This document shows positions 1-12,575 of a stretch of DNA of 41,886 bases, one piece after another. Under the pieces are notes generated by a model, which saw only the letters and a list, made by a program, of their open reading frames with translations, made no database searches and had not been told where the DNA came from. The DNA comes from Bigelowiella natans CCMP2755 (Eukaryota; Cercozoa; Chlorarachniophyceae): positions 1 through 41,886 of the forward strand of contig ADNK01001929.1 in the NCBI GenBank assembly GCA_000320545.1, read 5' to 3'. A program made the position numbers and the translations under genes. Each line of letters starts with the position of its first letter. Position 1 is the stretch's first letter.

Positions 1-127
1 ACCTACCTACCTACCTACCTAACCCTAACCCTAACCCTAACCCTAACCCTAACCCTAACCCCTAACCCTAACCCTAACCCTAACCCTAACCCTAACCCTA
101 ACCCTAACCCTAACCCTAACCCTAACC
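1..127. repeat. Telomeric repeat array (CCCTAA)n, chromosome left end
   Basis: Bases 21-127 are an almost uninterrupted CCCTAA array, with one extra C near position 61. The C-rich strand runs 5'->3' inward from the left edge, as expected for a left chromosome end with TTAGGG-type telomeres. The outermost 20 bases are instead five copies of ACCT. The array then decays into CCCGACCCCAACC before unique sequence. Confidence 0.95.
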
Positions 128-618
128 CGACCCCAACCGCTCTCATTTTTGCAACCTGCAGCGCAAACCAAAAGGCTCAAAAATGCAAGTGTGAACAGTT
201 TTGACCAGGTGTGTGTGCACGTGCATGGTCACGTAGGACAAGACTTGCGCATGGGAGCAGTGAGCCCTCTGTGCCAGTCTGCATGGTGTCTTTTTCGCTT
301 GAATCCCTGCGCTAATTGATGTCATTCATGGGGAGTTTGTCAACGTGTTGAACACTCTTCGACATTGAGCTCCTGGTGTGATGTGCGCACTAACGCCGCA
401 GCGTTGCATACACGCTTTCAATTGTGTCAGTTTCCTGGCTGTCTGACAAACATGACAATGCGCCATGCTAGCATGCAACAGAAAAGGAGGTTGACGATGC
501 ATTCCATGCATGCGAAACTCACCAGCATGTGACACTCAGCTGAATTAAATTGAAGGATTGTTGCTCTGCCGTGCCGCAAAATTGCATTGTTGACGATGAT
601 TGCACCATGCAGTGCAAA
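128..618. other. Subtelomeric non-coding stretch, TG/CA-rich
   Basis: No convincing gene lies between the telomere and the 3' end of the GH99 gene. Short open frames on the minus strand show no family features. The stretch is dense in words such as TGCA, GCATG and CATGC, like the islands near 17.7-19.4, 30.2-31.1 and 35.8-36.9 kb. Confidence 0.6.
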
Positions 619-2122
619 CTAAAGCTCGTCGGTGATGTGTGATTGGCCCAGCCCTGCTTTCACGACATCCACCAAATTGTTAATTGCATCTTCTCTCTCT
701 CTGTCATGCCGAAATTCGCGGGCGAGCACGAGTGTTTGATTCAAATATTGGTAAGGATTGTCATCGTATGATTCATAAAGTGCCATTTCCCCATCAGCAC
801 CTGCTGCTGCTCCTTCTCCTCCATTCTGCATTTCCAACTGATCCAATGCAGGCTCGATCTGTGTACCTTCTCCCCACTCATTGTACGATGTTATTGACAC
901 AATCGTTGCTTCAGCTGACACAAACAGCACAGCAGCATCAGATATATTTAGGGTAAGTAGAGACTTCAACACATCGAAGAATAAATTCTAGTCTTGAAAC
1001 TAAAACCATTCAGTGCGAGAAATAATAGTTGTGCCTGCATCACCCACATCATCACCTTCAATCGCTGCTCTCCACATAGTCTCATAATAACGGCCGTTGT
1101 CACGAATGCGCTTGTTGTGAGTATTCCAAGGGCGAATCTAAGGAAACAGAATTTTTAGTTTATCCTTTTACATGAGTCATTTAGGTGTCGTTGGCTTGCA
1201 AAATACCAAGATTATGAAAGACATATACAACATGATACTACGATAGCAGCACCTTGGTGTCGTCGTATCCGGGGCCTACACTTGCAATGAATATCTTATT
1301 ATATTTTTTTGCCCATTTGGACATCGTCTGCCAGTTGGACAATGATGAGCCATAACTGAATCCGGTTGCAGCAAAATATGTATAGAACCTTACCCATGCA
1401 CATAGTAGTAACACAAGTGTACAATAAATTATTTGTGACTCCCAGTCGAATGTGAGACTACTGATCACATATATGCTGATGCAACTTGTAACACTGCTGC
1501 TGCTGCTGCTGCTTCTGAATAATAAAGTGTACTCATCACACGATCAGCTATCAACATTCTTACCCATCGAAGACACGGAGATAGGTATGATGCCTTTCTT
1601 CAAGCCATAGTCCTATCTGAAATCAATCAGCAGATTTACATTTGCAACGGTGTAGCGTCGTTTTCTCAAAATCGATAGATCTTATTTTCGATAACTAATA
1701 GCCACACATCACAGCTGCGACGATGGACATCATTGTCGTATACGATGATGCGTTAAATGTTTAGAAATAGCAAGCTCATTCAAGACCAATTCGTAGATTA
1801 TTACAGTGAATATAAACAAATTATAACCTCCTCACGACTTTGATAACACACAACAAACCATTACAACAACTAACAAAACAGCACTTACGAAGATTCCATC
1901 GATGTCTGTATTGCGTACGGAGGATGTACCAGCTGGCAGTAATAGCTGTTCCCATTCCGAAAGTGATATATGATAACTATCATATACATAAAATAAGGGA
2001 AGATTTCTTTCTCCCCACCGTAGCAAACTGTCAGATTGGCCATATTTCTTCGTTATGTATCTGGAAAGAAAGAAAAGGTGAATCAAACTTTAGCATTGTA
2101 CAACTGTCTATTAAATTGAATA

Positions 2123-2165
<43 letters not shown>

Positions 2166-3456
2166 CTCCCGCAACTCTCATGCACAGACTCACCACCACT
2201 ACCACCATCACCACCACCTTAAATCTTGGCGTATAGTGTGGGCTGAACGTCCTGGATATGGCTCTAAGTGAAATGCAACCTTCATTGCACCTCCCTCAAC
2301 AAGATTAGCAGCTTCTAACACCATCAGAATGGCTGAGTCAGTATTCACGCCTTGTGTATCACTTGTACCCGGCATCGAAGGCCTAAAGAGGTATATATTT
2401 TATTATTTATGACACAAATTTAAACACATAACATATTGAGAACAACAATAAGCTCAGTGATACCAACACATAATTATATTTAAAAAAATAGCAAGTTCAG
2501 TGATAATACCATTTTTTTGTACAGCAGCTGCCCTATCATCTCAGAGCTACTACTACTATCATCTCACAGAGCTACTACTACTACTGAACCGTACCTGCCC
2601 CACCAGCTCACAACTACTACTCCGATTCCCGCATGCTTCATTTCTGTGAATTGGCTGGTGAGGGTCTCCACATTCTTTGACGAGTAACACCCTAGTAGTA
2701 GTAAGAACAGTAGTAAGAACAGCACCATCAATAATAATTCATGGGGTATTAGTAGGCTTTACCACAACAAGTACCAATAATTCCAGATGAGTTATATCTA
2801 TTTCTTCTTCTCCCCTTTCTTCCTAATACTTCTTGCTTCTTGTACTTTTTTGGTGATACTACTTATTTCTTACGAATGCTTTTCGTTCTTCTTTGTTTAC
2901 TACTGCTACCACCTCTAACGAGTGGATAGAGTATGATTATGTGTAGTGAATGGTTATAGTAGTAAGTACTACCTCTGAGCGGATAATATGTTGAATGGAT
3001 ACTCTTCGGTGGCTCGAAAACACTTCCGATATCGGGGTACTTATCGTTGACAGCTTTTGTCCAATGGGGTAACACTTCATGATTCCAGTGAAGATATCTA
3101 AGAGGCAGCAATGAGGTAATAATACATATTATGATTCCAGATGATGTCTAAGGAGAAGAGGCAGAAGAAGGAGAGAGCAACAAGTCACCAGCATTTACGA
3201 ACGTTAAAACAAACAAATAAACACAAGCCACAAATACACAAACATATTAAGTTGTTACGTGATTTTATAACCTCCCATCTGTCTTCGGCTCGCCATACCA
3301 CAGATAGAAAAATGCATGGACATCTTCGTTTGGAGATTCAAGGATCACTCCTTCCACCCCCCCCCCGTTGTATGCATTCCTATAACCACTGCAGTCGAAG
3401 AAGCGCATCACTGCCAACAATAGTGAAATATTACGAAACACGTCGCGGGCAGCCAT
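619..3456 (-). CDS. GH99 endo-alpha-mannosidase family protein, 9 exons
   Basis: Glycoside hydrolase family 99, the endo-alpha-1,2-mannosidase family (MANEA and bacterial endomannosidases/endomannanases) that cleaves internal alpha-1,2-mannosyl bonds; the eukaryotic enzyme trims glucosylated N-glycans in the Golgi. Exons on the minus strand: 3456-3272, 3097-2973, 2691-2595, 2382-2218, 2060-1889, 1616-1564, 1388-1253, 1137-1056, 914-619; all junctions keep phase, giving about 436 aa. Seen in order: VHAFFYLWYGEPKTDGR, YLHWNHEVLPHW, GIGVVVVSWWG, MKVAFHLEPYPGR, LPLFYVYDSYHI, FYTYFAATGFSYGSS, VGPGYDDT, IRPWN, and the signature SYNEWGEGTQIEPA, whose two glutamates match the known catalytic pair (the usual NEWHE is NEWGE here). 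The ATG at 3456 sits just before the catalytic domain. No signal anchor is seen, so a 5' exon may be missing. Divergent from the D27-like gene. Confidence 0.9.
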
Positions 3457-3896
3457 CGTCAGCAAGAGGCGATATACAGTTCTGCACCAATGTATGTTGT
3501 GTCTCTTCCGCTGCCATTCCCAATATTCCAAATGAGCAACAACTAGAGATAATTCTGAAATTTAACGCATTTAGAGCCTACGACATGCATGTGTACTAAA
3601 TTAAACACTAAAACAGGGAGGGCTAGCTATTTTAGCAACTTTCACATCTTCACAGCACTTGCAGTCAATCTCTCCCAGGTGTGAGCCTTCTATAGGAGAA
3701 TAAATAAATGTGATTTCTACGGTGCGACAAAGGCTTTTTGGTTGTCTTCCTCGGTTTTATCCTCAATAACATCATTCTTAACACAACTGTGCATGGCACA
3801 AGTGCTCACATACCATACCCCCTACCCAAAAAGACAAAGAACAAAAGGGGAACAAAGAACCACAAGAACCACTCCCCTCCCCTTGCTTTAAGTAAG
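3457..3896. other. Gap between divergent GH99 and D27-like genes
   Basis: About 440 bp separate the two divergent predicted starts. It may hold both promoters and an unrecognised 5' exon of the GH99 gene. The D27-like frame stays open upstream to another ATG at 3738, so its 5' end could extend into this gap. No clear promoter motif was recognised. Confidence 0.4.
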
Positions 3897-4585
3897 ATGA
3901 GGAGGACTATGGCGCCCCGGACGGAGATAAAGAAAAGGGTTATCGTACCTTATTTGCTTTTAAGTATCACCACCGCTGGATGCGCCCTGCTGCTGTGTAC
4001 CACAACATGGGATATATCCCAGATTAAAAGCAGCTCTATCCAAACGAGGAGAGGTTTGATCGGATATTCACTCCCTTCTCGCAAATAATTGGTGAATAAA
4101 AATGTCTTTTGTTAGGTGCTACTAGATTCTTCCGTTTCGGGAAGGTGCGTGGTAGAGGCAGTCGTCATCGCTACGCAGCAGGTTACCATTTCCTCCATGG
4201 AGATAATCTCGGGCAAATGAAATGTTCCTGTGTGAAAGAGACTCCACAGAGCATCTTCGATGACCTGAAGGTATTAACAATTGATGATGAAACTTCATTC
4301 ACTAGTTGCGACGGGAAGGCGAACATCCCCGTGGTCTGTCTGTAACTAAATTTTATTGAGACATTATTGTTAATTATGGGAATGCAACTGTTCTACCAGA
4401 ACATGATGGAGAAGGATCCAACCACGGATTATAGGGAGTCACTGTAACCAGACGCAATTGCTAGCTACTACTCCAGTTGACTCACCTCAACAATGATTTA
4501 TTTCCTCAGCCACAACCGATTTTTTCTCGCTGCGTTTAGATATATGGTAAGGAAGGAAAGGTGAGAATATATGTACATATATAAG

Positions 4586-4627
<42 letters not shown>

Positions 4628-5162
4628 TCGCGCAAATTAAGCACACTAATATTTTGGTTAGAGGACACTTTAAACTGAATTAAAATGAATGTGTATTATT
4701 ATTTATGTGCAGTGGGATTAAATCAGATCTCCCAGGATATAAAGGACTTATGGAGGTGATACCTCTGCTTACTCATTTTCAGCAGGAGACTAATAAGCAC
4801 TATATCATTGTATAATACCATCTAACATGAAGGACTACAAGCAGTTACCTTGTAAAGATAATAATGATTAGAACAAATCGATAATAGTGGTGAACATTTT
4901 GGTCCGTCCTTAGGAATCACAGAATTTCATGATAAACGCAGAACAGGTACTGGAAATATAAGCAATTATGGGAGGTTTATACTAAGTAAAATTAGACAAA
5001 TTTTCTGCGCTATTCAGAGGAAAAAGTAGAAAATCCTGTTGCTTTTTATCAGAATGAGCAAAAAGATATGGTCGTATACTTGATGTCGCTAATCTTTGAT
5101 CCACTCAAGGTGATTAGCGATAATGAGACGATGACGATGACGACGACTACAATTATGATGAT

Positions 5163-5193
<31 letters not shown>

Positions 5194-5936
5194 ATGATGG
5201 TAGTCGCATAGGAAATTCATCCTTTAATGGTAATGGCGATGATCTGCAGGTTGACCTGCAGATTAATTCTCAAGTCAACAACTATTGACGTGATCCTTCC
5301 ATGGAGGAATGGCCTATTATTCAAACACACGCATACAAAGGGAGGGAAGGAGAGGGACATACACACGCACATATACTTGTATATTCATTTGTTCGTGTTG
5401 TTACATGTGTCACGTCGGGGCGTGGTTTGCCTTCTTCTTTGTTCAGCCGATATGGGAACTTCTGCTCGTGCGAAAAGGGTATCAGTGTGTATCATATTTG
5501 TGTGATATTGTATGTTAGAGGAGTAGAAGAAATTTGAACTAAGAAGAAAACGAATATGATGAGTATTTACAGGAAAATACAGGCATTAAATCCTATGCAA
5601 CACTGATGAATATATGGAGAGTGTGCTTGCTTTTGAGCCGGCATATGTTGTAGCCAAGGAAATCTATTAAATTACGATGTCGCATGCTTAATATTCTCTC
5701 CTCACCGTCATCATCATCATCATCATCATCTTCCTCTTCTTCTTTCTCTTGTTCTTCCTCTTTCTTTTTCTTTCCATATGCTCACTTTAACAGAAAAGAG
5801 CCGTATCCTTGGACTCCCGTGATTATGTCGATATTTACTCCTTTTTTCATGGATTTTCTCGTTGGTCCCTCAAAGGTGGGTGGTACTACGTCGATATATC
5901 ACGGAAAATATTTTCTTCTTTATATTCTGATCGAAG

Positions 5937-5975
<39 letters not shown>

Positions 5976-6380
5976 TACACACAGTTTTGAACACATAAGT
6001 AGCAGCCACTCATATATTATTAGGTAATAGTATAGCGCATGAAATATAGGAACGATGATAGATATTGTTGACATGCAAAGTTTTTGGTCGTCAAAGATAA
6101 TATGATTCTATCTATAGTAGGATGATAGAGTTACTTTATAGTAATAAACTTGTTATCTTAGATGATGAGCACGCACAACTACAACCACAGCCCAAGTGCA
6201 AATCCACATATATGAGCGTCGTGTCGTCGTGTTGATTGTTATTGCTAATTTGCCTGGCACTCTCTAATTCATTCTACTCTACTACCAGCCAAATCTAAGA
6301 CCTGAGGACAAGAAACCTGGGGGAATGCTAGTAGAAAAGTGTAGGTAGTTATATTGGTATGGGTGAGTGAGTGAGTGTGC

Positions 6381-6418
<38 letters not shown>

Positions 6419-7324
6419 ATTGAGATTCCTTCAGCATCTTGCTTGGGCCAACAGAAACCCCCCCTGGTTACTGATTCTATTCATTCGTGCTGCCTCTATT
6501 TTTACATTTGTTGGAAAATAGGTGGTTGGAAGAAGCTAATTGTAAAGGAATGTGTATAAACCAGTGTAAACTTCCGGGTCAAGCTTACTTCTTTGTACGT
6601 GCATAGTAGTGTGGATCTTTTTGTGTAGTTGATCAGTAGTAGTACTTCAACGAATGAGTCCTTGCCGACGAAGAACTATATACTCATCCATTAGTTTATG
6701 GAATGTCATAGTGTACAGTTTGGGGGGGGAAGGGATAACGATAAGATACCATACCATCCTGCCTTGCTAACATGCTCATTTCATGGAGCTTACTTTCATG
6801 TAGAAATAGAACAAAAGACGGATTATATGAGTCCTGATATGACCTCTCTAAGTAACTAACCGTCTCTCCGCCTGTTCTTGTTCTTCTTCTGATTTTTTCC
6901 TTTGCAGGAGGGTCTTGGACTTCCATTTACGATGAAACCTAACTTCACAACGAAAGCATGCCAGTGGAGCTTCGGCGTACACCCTCCACCTGTACTTGTA
7001 TTTCCCCTTCCACTTAATTATATCTTAATGTTCAATTTGTTCCTTTACTCTCCCTTTGGGGCTCAATGATCTGCCGTGAGCCCTGCTGCATAAAGCTATC
7101 TTTCCTTAACGTTTGCCAAAGAAACGGCTCAGCGTGAATGTTCCGTTTCTAGGGCTGGTGTTAATAGCTATATCTTCTTTTTCATTCCCCTCTTTCATTC
7201 CTTATCATCCATGACCCTCCCTTTTCTCTCGCTTACTTTTTATCAGGTGGAAGATGATGATACCATTCCAAAGGGCTGCTTGAAGGGCTGCCCAACGAAG
7301 TTAATGCCGGTCGTTGTTCTATGA
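3897..7324 (+). CDS. D27-like (DUF4033) beta-carotene isomerase family protein, 12 exons
   Basis: Resembles the DWARF27 family, plastid iron-containing beta-carotene isomerases that start strigolactone synthesis in land plants; algal members are largely uncharacterised. Exons: 3897-4053, 4116-4341, 4713-4755, 4783-4809, 4914-4946, 5020-5109, 5573-5646 (tentative, weak donor), 5794-5875, 6289-6344, 6522-6594, 6908-6991, 7247-7324; about 340 aa. Family-like blocks: LPGYKGLMEQ, QNEQKDMVVYLMSLIF, FTPFFMDFLVGPSK, MLVEKCRWLEEANCKGMC followed by INQCKLPGQAYFF, GLGLPFTMKPNF and CQWSFGVHPPP, ending CLKGCP. The conserved cysteines are candidate iron ligands. The N-terminus (basic, then a hydrophobic VIVPYLLLSITTAGCALLLC) followed by an Arg-rich stretch looks like a signal peptide plus transit peptide, suggesting import into a complex plastid. 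Residues 53-130 have no recognised match. Confidence 0.82.
4587..4623. repeat. (CA)n microsatellite in D27-like gene intron 2
   Basis: About 18 CA units. Comparable runs occur at 5938-5974 ((CA)n), 6384-6414 ((GA)n), 10709-10740 and 10797-10828 ((CA)n), 22160-22192 ((AT)n), 23570-23610 ((CA)n) and 25337-25402 ((CT)n then (AT)n), nearly all in introns or between genes. Confidence 0.9.
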
Positions 7325-8180
7325 ATAATCAATACAGATGTTTTTTGTCGTAGCTATGTCGAAACCCGGTATTCTAATTTACTCTGAACGGTTGCATGGT
7401 TAGGTATATGAAGACGACAAGGGTCAAAATTGGATATGAGCATTGTAGCCTTTTGTGTACGCGGCTAACTATGATTAGAACTGCTGACTTTGGCAGTCCA
7501 TTAATTGTCAAATGCATTTCTGCTGGTTTCCTTCTGTATCAAGCTAAGAATAATTCATCACATTGTAAGAGTCCATGTTTGATCATATGCGTACTGTGCG
7601 TCACATGTGGCGACAATGTGTAGATGAAGAGAATTTCATCATGGATAAACAAAAGTGTAGCGCGTAAGTGCATGAGCGGATTAAATAGCCGCAAGAACGG
7701 CAATAATGCGTCAACAAATGATAGACATTATACTAGCACGCATTATTCGGAGCATCGCAATATCGCAATGCATGTACTTATTACATGCATGGGCACCCAC
7801 TTCGATTCGATGCGCGCGCTGCAAGTCATGCATGATGTGCCGCACATGTGCACGCACACACACACACACACACATGTGACAATGCATGCCGCCGCATTGG
7901 ATTGAGCTATATCTAGCTGTCTGATTGGTTGAGTCTTCAGTCGCAGCTTGCATTGCTAGATTGCACACGATACAATAGACACAGTATATATAATATATAT
8001 AATATATATGATATATACGTATGTCTATAGTCGATGCAACTCTCATCAACGACGCTGTGCATATGCTATGAATTTCCCGGCGTCACAATCAACATAACAA
8101 GAGAAGTTGATCATTATTGCAATGCAGCATTACTTTTGATTCACTACCTAATTCATATCCTTCGTCCTTTGAAAACGGCA
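7325..8180. other. Intergenic, no supported gene; TG/CA-rich patch and AT/CA microsatellites
   Basis: Between convergent 3' ends. Short open frames show no family features or good splice context. About 7640-7900 is rich in GCATG/TGCA words and holds a (CA)n run near 7853-7873. Near 7984-8014 there are repeated TATATAA units. Confidence 0.5.
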
Positions 8181-8788
8181 TTAGTCATAAGTCCTTTGAA
8201 CGAGAGTGAGTTTTGCCTCGCATTTTCCCAGATCTCCTATGTCAAAGCTTTCTCTGCAACTTTCGAACTGATCAATCTGCTTACCCCTGTACAGCGTTGC
8301 ACTCCTTCCAAATAATTTTATTGATCTTCTACTGCGAGCTAGGTAGTACAGTTCCACTGTGTCAACGAGCTCGTTTTCATCTAAATACATCGTGAAATTT
8401 CTGTGTTCGGATTTTTTAATCTCGAACTCTACCAGGACGTCGATCTTCAGTTTGTCTTTGGCTTTAGTTGGATCTTCCCATTGACTCTCAAAATAGCGTC
8501 CAGAAATTCTCACTTTCTCTATAATTTCGTTCATCTTCTCCCAATCCTGTAGGAGTAGATGATTTAAAAAACATGTACAGAAATGGTTCGAAGGGACTCT
8601 TAGTGCCATAGCATGCGTGTGCACGTGCCTGTGTATGTGCGTGTGCATTGTGTGCGTCCACTTCTGGTGGGCGTGCTCAAACACAAAAATCATAGATAGC
8701 TCTCGCGAACTCATATTTGAAGGAGGACCTCCTGCTTCTTCGAAGGCAAGCATTTCAGGACTTCTTCCTCGGATACTGTCTCAGCCAT
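8181..8788 (-). CDS. Small hypothetical protein, 2 exons
   Basis: Not recognised. Exon 1 (8788-8729) begins MAETVSEEEVLKCLPSKKQE and ends at a GAG|GT donor. Exon 2 (8546-8181) begins after a CCTACAG acceptor with DWEKMNEIIEKVRISGRYFE and runs to a stop, 141 aa in all, phase kept. It is hydrophilic, with no signal peptide or membrane segment. A segment rich in beta-type residues (KIDVLVEFEIKKSEHRNFTM) precedes a basic LARSRRSIKLFGRSATLYRG. A strong donor (GGG|GTAAGC, near 8284) lies just after that point, so the last ~30 residues may be read-through into an intron and the real 3' exon may lie further left. Divergent from the glycosyltransferase gene. Confidence 0.5.
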
Positions 8789-9238
<450 letters not shown>

Positions 9239-10708
9239 ATGCTTGGACGCTTTCTACGGCGCAGTCCACTCATGAGAAGCTTGACGAATCATTTAAGATC
9301 CTCCTTTTCATTCCCTCGTTCACATGGAGCCTCTAGTTCTAGGTTTGGTGCCGCGGTTATCGTTGTACTTCTGGTCTTCCTCCTCATTCTTTCCCAGCCG
9401 TCAGTCTTCCCAGCAAACCACGAAGGTAAAATGTTGAGCTTTCTTCTTCCAGATCTCTCACAAAGCGAGGATAAAGTTACCAAATAATTCCCGTTATGTG
9501 ATATGAATTTGGAATCTATGTCGAATGGTTAAGGAGTAATTGCTATCTTTTACAACAGATGAAGTATTGGTAAATAGTGACCAGGGTGGGGCTGTTTTGA
9601 AGAACCCTAAGGAAATCGGTGAGAGACATACCCTTCCTGTGAGCTTAGGTATTGGAAAACTATTAAGTGATATCGTGTACATTTTGTATGCAATAATCTA
9701 TAATCTTATGGAAAAATGGATTAACATTCAGGCGAATTGACCACGAAGCTGCCTGGGTAATCAACGGTTTTGATCAGTGACACGAGCGAACTAGTACATT
9801 ATGATATAATTCTATTTGCCCGCTGCATTATTGTAGCGTCTACGCTTGACTCTCTGCCCTTTTCTTCCACGAGAAACGCTCAAATATTAGCTCACGTCGT
9901 CGTCTTAGTCTTCATTCCGTCCTGCAACTATGTTTCTCCCGATCATTCATTTATTAGGGTCGTCGATAAAAAAAAGAGGATGAAGGTGCTAGTATATATT
10001 CCAGGAATAGGTTGCCGTAACCCTGAACGGCTTATCAATGTCTATGAAAACGTGCGTACGTTGAAAGCTACTGCAAAGTATACAGAAATGCACTGCGTGA
10101 TCGGTTCATATCTCAAACGAAAAGATTTCCATAAGTACAACAACGAGACCTACTTTCGAATGCTGGAAGATTTAGAGAAAGAGTGTAGGGTGTTCTATAC
10201 ACCAGGTGCACACTATTCTGATTTCACACGCTTCATGCATCCTTACCTCCTGGAAGTGGCTGGATTTGATTACATTTTGTCCGTGCAAGATGACGTCATC
10301 GTAGGACGCGAGTTCAACGTAGATCGTGAGTTCCGATTTGCTACAAAGTATGGATTAGATGTCTTCTCACCTAACATCATCCTCGCGCACCACTTTCCCA
10401 CCCTTATCGGTGATAACAACCAAATTGAAAACAAGACTCTGATCGTTTATACGGATTTTATCGAAATATTTATCACCGCATTCACACCAAGGGCTTGGGA
10501 GTGCTACTATCATTGCTCAGACCACAACCAGTTGAGTAAAGGCTGGGGAATGGATATGGGAATTTACAAGTTCTGCAAAGATGTTCGTGGGTAAATAAGC
10601 AGCAAAAGTAGCAGCAGTAGTATTTGTATGTAGTACTGGTAGAAAATAGCAGCACCTGTCCATAATATTTGGGGATTAATGCTCATCTCGTATAAATATG
10701 GATACGGC

Positions 10709-10742
<34 letters not shown>

Positions 10743-10795
10743 TATATAAACATATCTTTCATTACATTATATTATCTGCTAGGAGACACACATAC

Positions 10796-10829
<34 letters not shown>

Positions 10830-11148
10830 AACATACACGTATATATTTATTATAGGTGTATATACATATGTGTTTGTGTGTGTGCTGGCGTATAGGCACA
10901 GCGATTTTAAAATGGGAGTTTTCAAAAATGTGACTTCTAGTCACGGTATTCTTGGGGATAAAGGGGTGCTAGCCAAGTATCCAAGTTGGCGCAATGAATC
11001 GGCTGTTGTGCAGCTGCGTAGATTTGAAAAGCAAAATAACCAGCCAGACGGTCAGGAAATACCGATGACTTCGCCCTTCTCCGACCATTATCTAGCCTTC
11101 ATAGATAAGAAGGGCATTTATAGGAAATCTCTAAAGGATTATGAATGA
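9239..11148 (+). CDS. Type II membrane protein, DUF707-like putative glycosyltransferase, 4 exons
   Basis: Exons 9239-9425, 9559-9648, 9891-10590, 10896-11148; all phases agree, about 409 aa. MLGRFLRRSPLMRSL plus a hydrophobic AAVIVVLLVFLLILS near residues 40-55 forms a signal anchor typical of Golgi glycosyltransferases. The lumenal part has a beta-strand (MKVLVYIPGIG), a DxD-like VQDDVIVGREF, and GWGMDMGIYKFCKDVRG followed by FKMGVFKNVTSSHGILG. The last two blocks follow the order seen in DUF707 proteins, where a GWG-D motif precedes a (V)GV-D-S..(V/S)HG motif. No enzyme activity is established for this group as far as I can judge. Intron 3 is made of (CA)n blocks. The ATG at 9239 is the first Met; the open frame upstream has only a GTG. 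Confidence 0.72.
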
Positions 11149-11814
11149 TGGCTCATTTAATATTTGGGCGCACTTGCTGGCGTGCTGCTGGTATGAGTGT
11201 GGTATAGCCTTGCTCTTTTGTGCAGCTGGCCATCCAATTTTACAAAAGAATCAACATTTATATTTGCACAGCATGCAATACGTACACCCGTAGCTGTTGA
11301 GACTGTATCGCTTAAGACAGTGAAAGTTACGTTACGCGTGTGTTTAATGTGTACTCTAGCTAGTACTGACAATGCTGCGTTAGCGGAAAATTGTCATTGT
11401 ACAGTAGTTACAATGTTACGCTCTTAATTACACTTTTCTACCTTGATGACACACATTTTTATACGTCGTGTACTTCTACCTTACGACAAGTAGCTAGCTA
11501 GCTAAATGATCTAAAATAACATACGTGCCCGGTAAGTACACGCTGCACTGTGCCAAATTGGTTGTCCACTGCACTAGTGCATGTGTTGCTATATTGTACG
11601 CGCTTTAGTATGTCGCTATTGAACTTGCAACCCAGTAGCACGTGAATGACGACTTGCACATAGCTAGTAAATAGACACAGCATGATACTGACGCGTAAAT
11701 GCTAAATGTATACCTGGTTGTTGTCTTACATTTACATAGTCCATTTAGCAAACTTGCCACCTTTATAACATAAATGCTCACTGATAATTCCCCAGTTAGT
11801 TGCTCGACATCGAT
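11149..11814. other. Intergenic, no supported gene
   Basis: No open frame here has both family features and splice context. It follows the stop of the glycosyltransferase gene and has tandem TAGC words near 11491-11506. Confidence 0.45.
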
Positions 11815-12004
11815 CTATTTGCACAAGGTTCGTGGTTTCCTCAGATTAGCGCCAAGCAGAAATCTGTTTTCCGGCGCCATCGTCATATTCTTGTACGAGA
11901 TATCTGTTACTAAGTGAAATATAAGTTCCCTTAAAAACGTCATCTCATCGCACCGTCCTTCCTGAATCGATCGTTTCCTCTCTGAAAATGTAGAGAAAGA
12001 AGTG
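11815..12004 (-). other. Possible terminal exon of an unidentified minus-strand gene
   Basis: A pyrimidine-rich tract ending in CAG (minus strand, about 12000-11985) precedes an open stretch reading ERKRSIQEGRCDEMTFLREL and then LIFHLVTDISYKNM, ending at a TAG at 11815. Composition and acceptor look exon-like, but I found no upstream exon or family match. It could be a 3' exon of a gene whose other exons I missed, or chance. Confidence 0.25.
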
Positions 12005-12299
12005 ATACTGTTAATTGTCCCCCCCCTCAAACACCACGTCGCAGCTGCTGAGATCTAGCTGTCTTGTTAGGAGCGGGACATCATCTTACATCTTCTCATT
12101 ACGTTTTACCTCAACATGTATATCATCCTCCGACTTAAGCTATAACACATCGCTCAGCACGGGCTTTCAACTTTGAATCAATGTCCACCTTCCCCTATTA
12201 TGAGGAATAATTGGTGATAGTAGTACATGAATCGCGCAGTAGTAGTGGTAGTAAAGGAATCTACTATGTAATGGTTTCTACTAAATTTGATAGACAGAT

Positions 12300-12552
12300 C
12301 ATTAGTAGTAGTGAACTTTGGATATACTTCTTCATTACTAGTGAACTTGCAACGTAGTGAACTTCATTAGTAGTAGTGAACTTGGGATATACTTCTTCAT
12401 TACTAGTGAACTTGCAACATACTACTTCATTAGTAGTAGTGAACTTGGGATATACTTCTTCATTACTAGTGAACTTGCAACATACTACTTCATTAGTAGT
12501 AGTGAACCTGGGATATACTTCTTCATTACTAGTGAACTTGCAACATACTACT
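12300..12552. repeat. Tandem repeat, 63-bp unit, about 4 copies
   Basis: The unit begins CATTAGTAGTAGTGAACTTG and includes CTTCATTACTAGTGAACTTG. Copies start at 12300 (slightly diverged), 12365, 12428 and 12491, so the period is 63 bp for the last three. The array lies immediately 3' of the MsrB stop codon on the minus strand, so it is probably transcribed in that gene's 3' UTR. Confidence 0.9.
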
Positions 12553-12575
12553 CTCACCTATCATCGTCATCACCA

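Noticed and set aside
3457-3531. Upstream extension of the GH99 first exon to 3531
   Set aside because: It begins at TTG. The first ATG is at 3456; a true upstream exon is possible but was not found.
3738-3896. Upstream ATG at 3738 as the start of the D27-like gene
   Set aside because: The ATG at 3897 gives a compact basic-plus-hydrophobic leader. The upstream extension adds a low-complexity Lys/Asn-rich stretch and starts in the likely promoter gap. Kept as an alternative.
6696-6926. Minus-strand open frame of 76 residues
   Set aside because: Overlaps D27-like exon 11 and its intron on the opposite strand; no features of its own.
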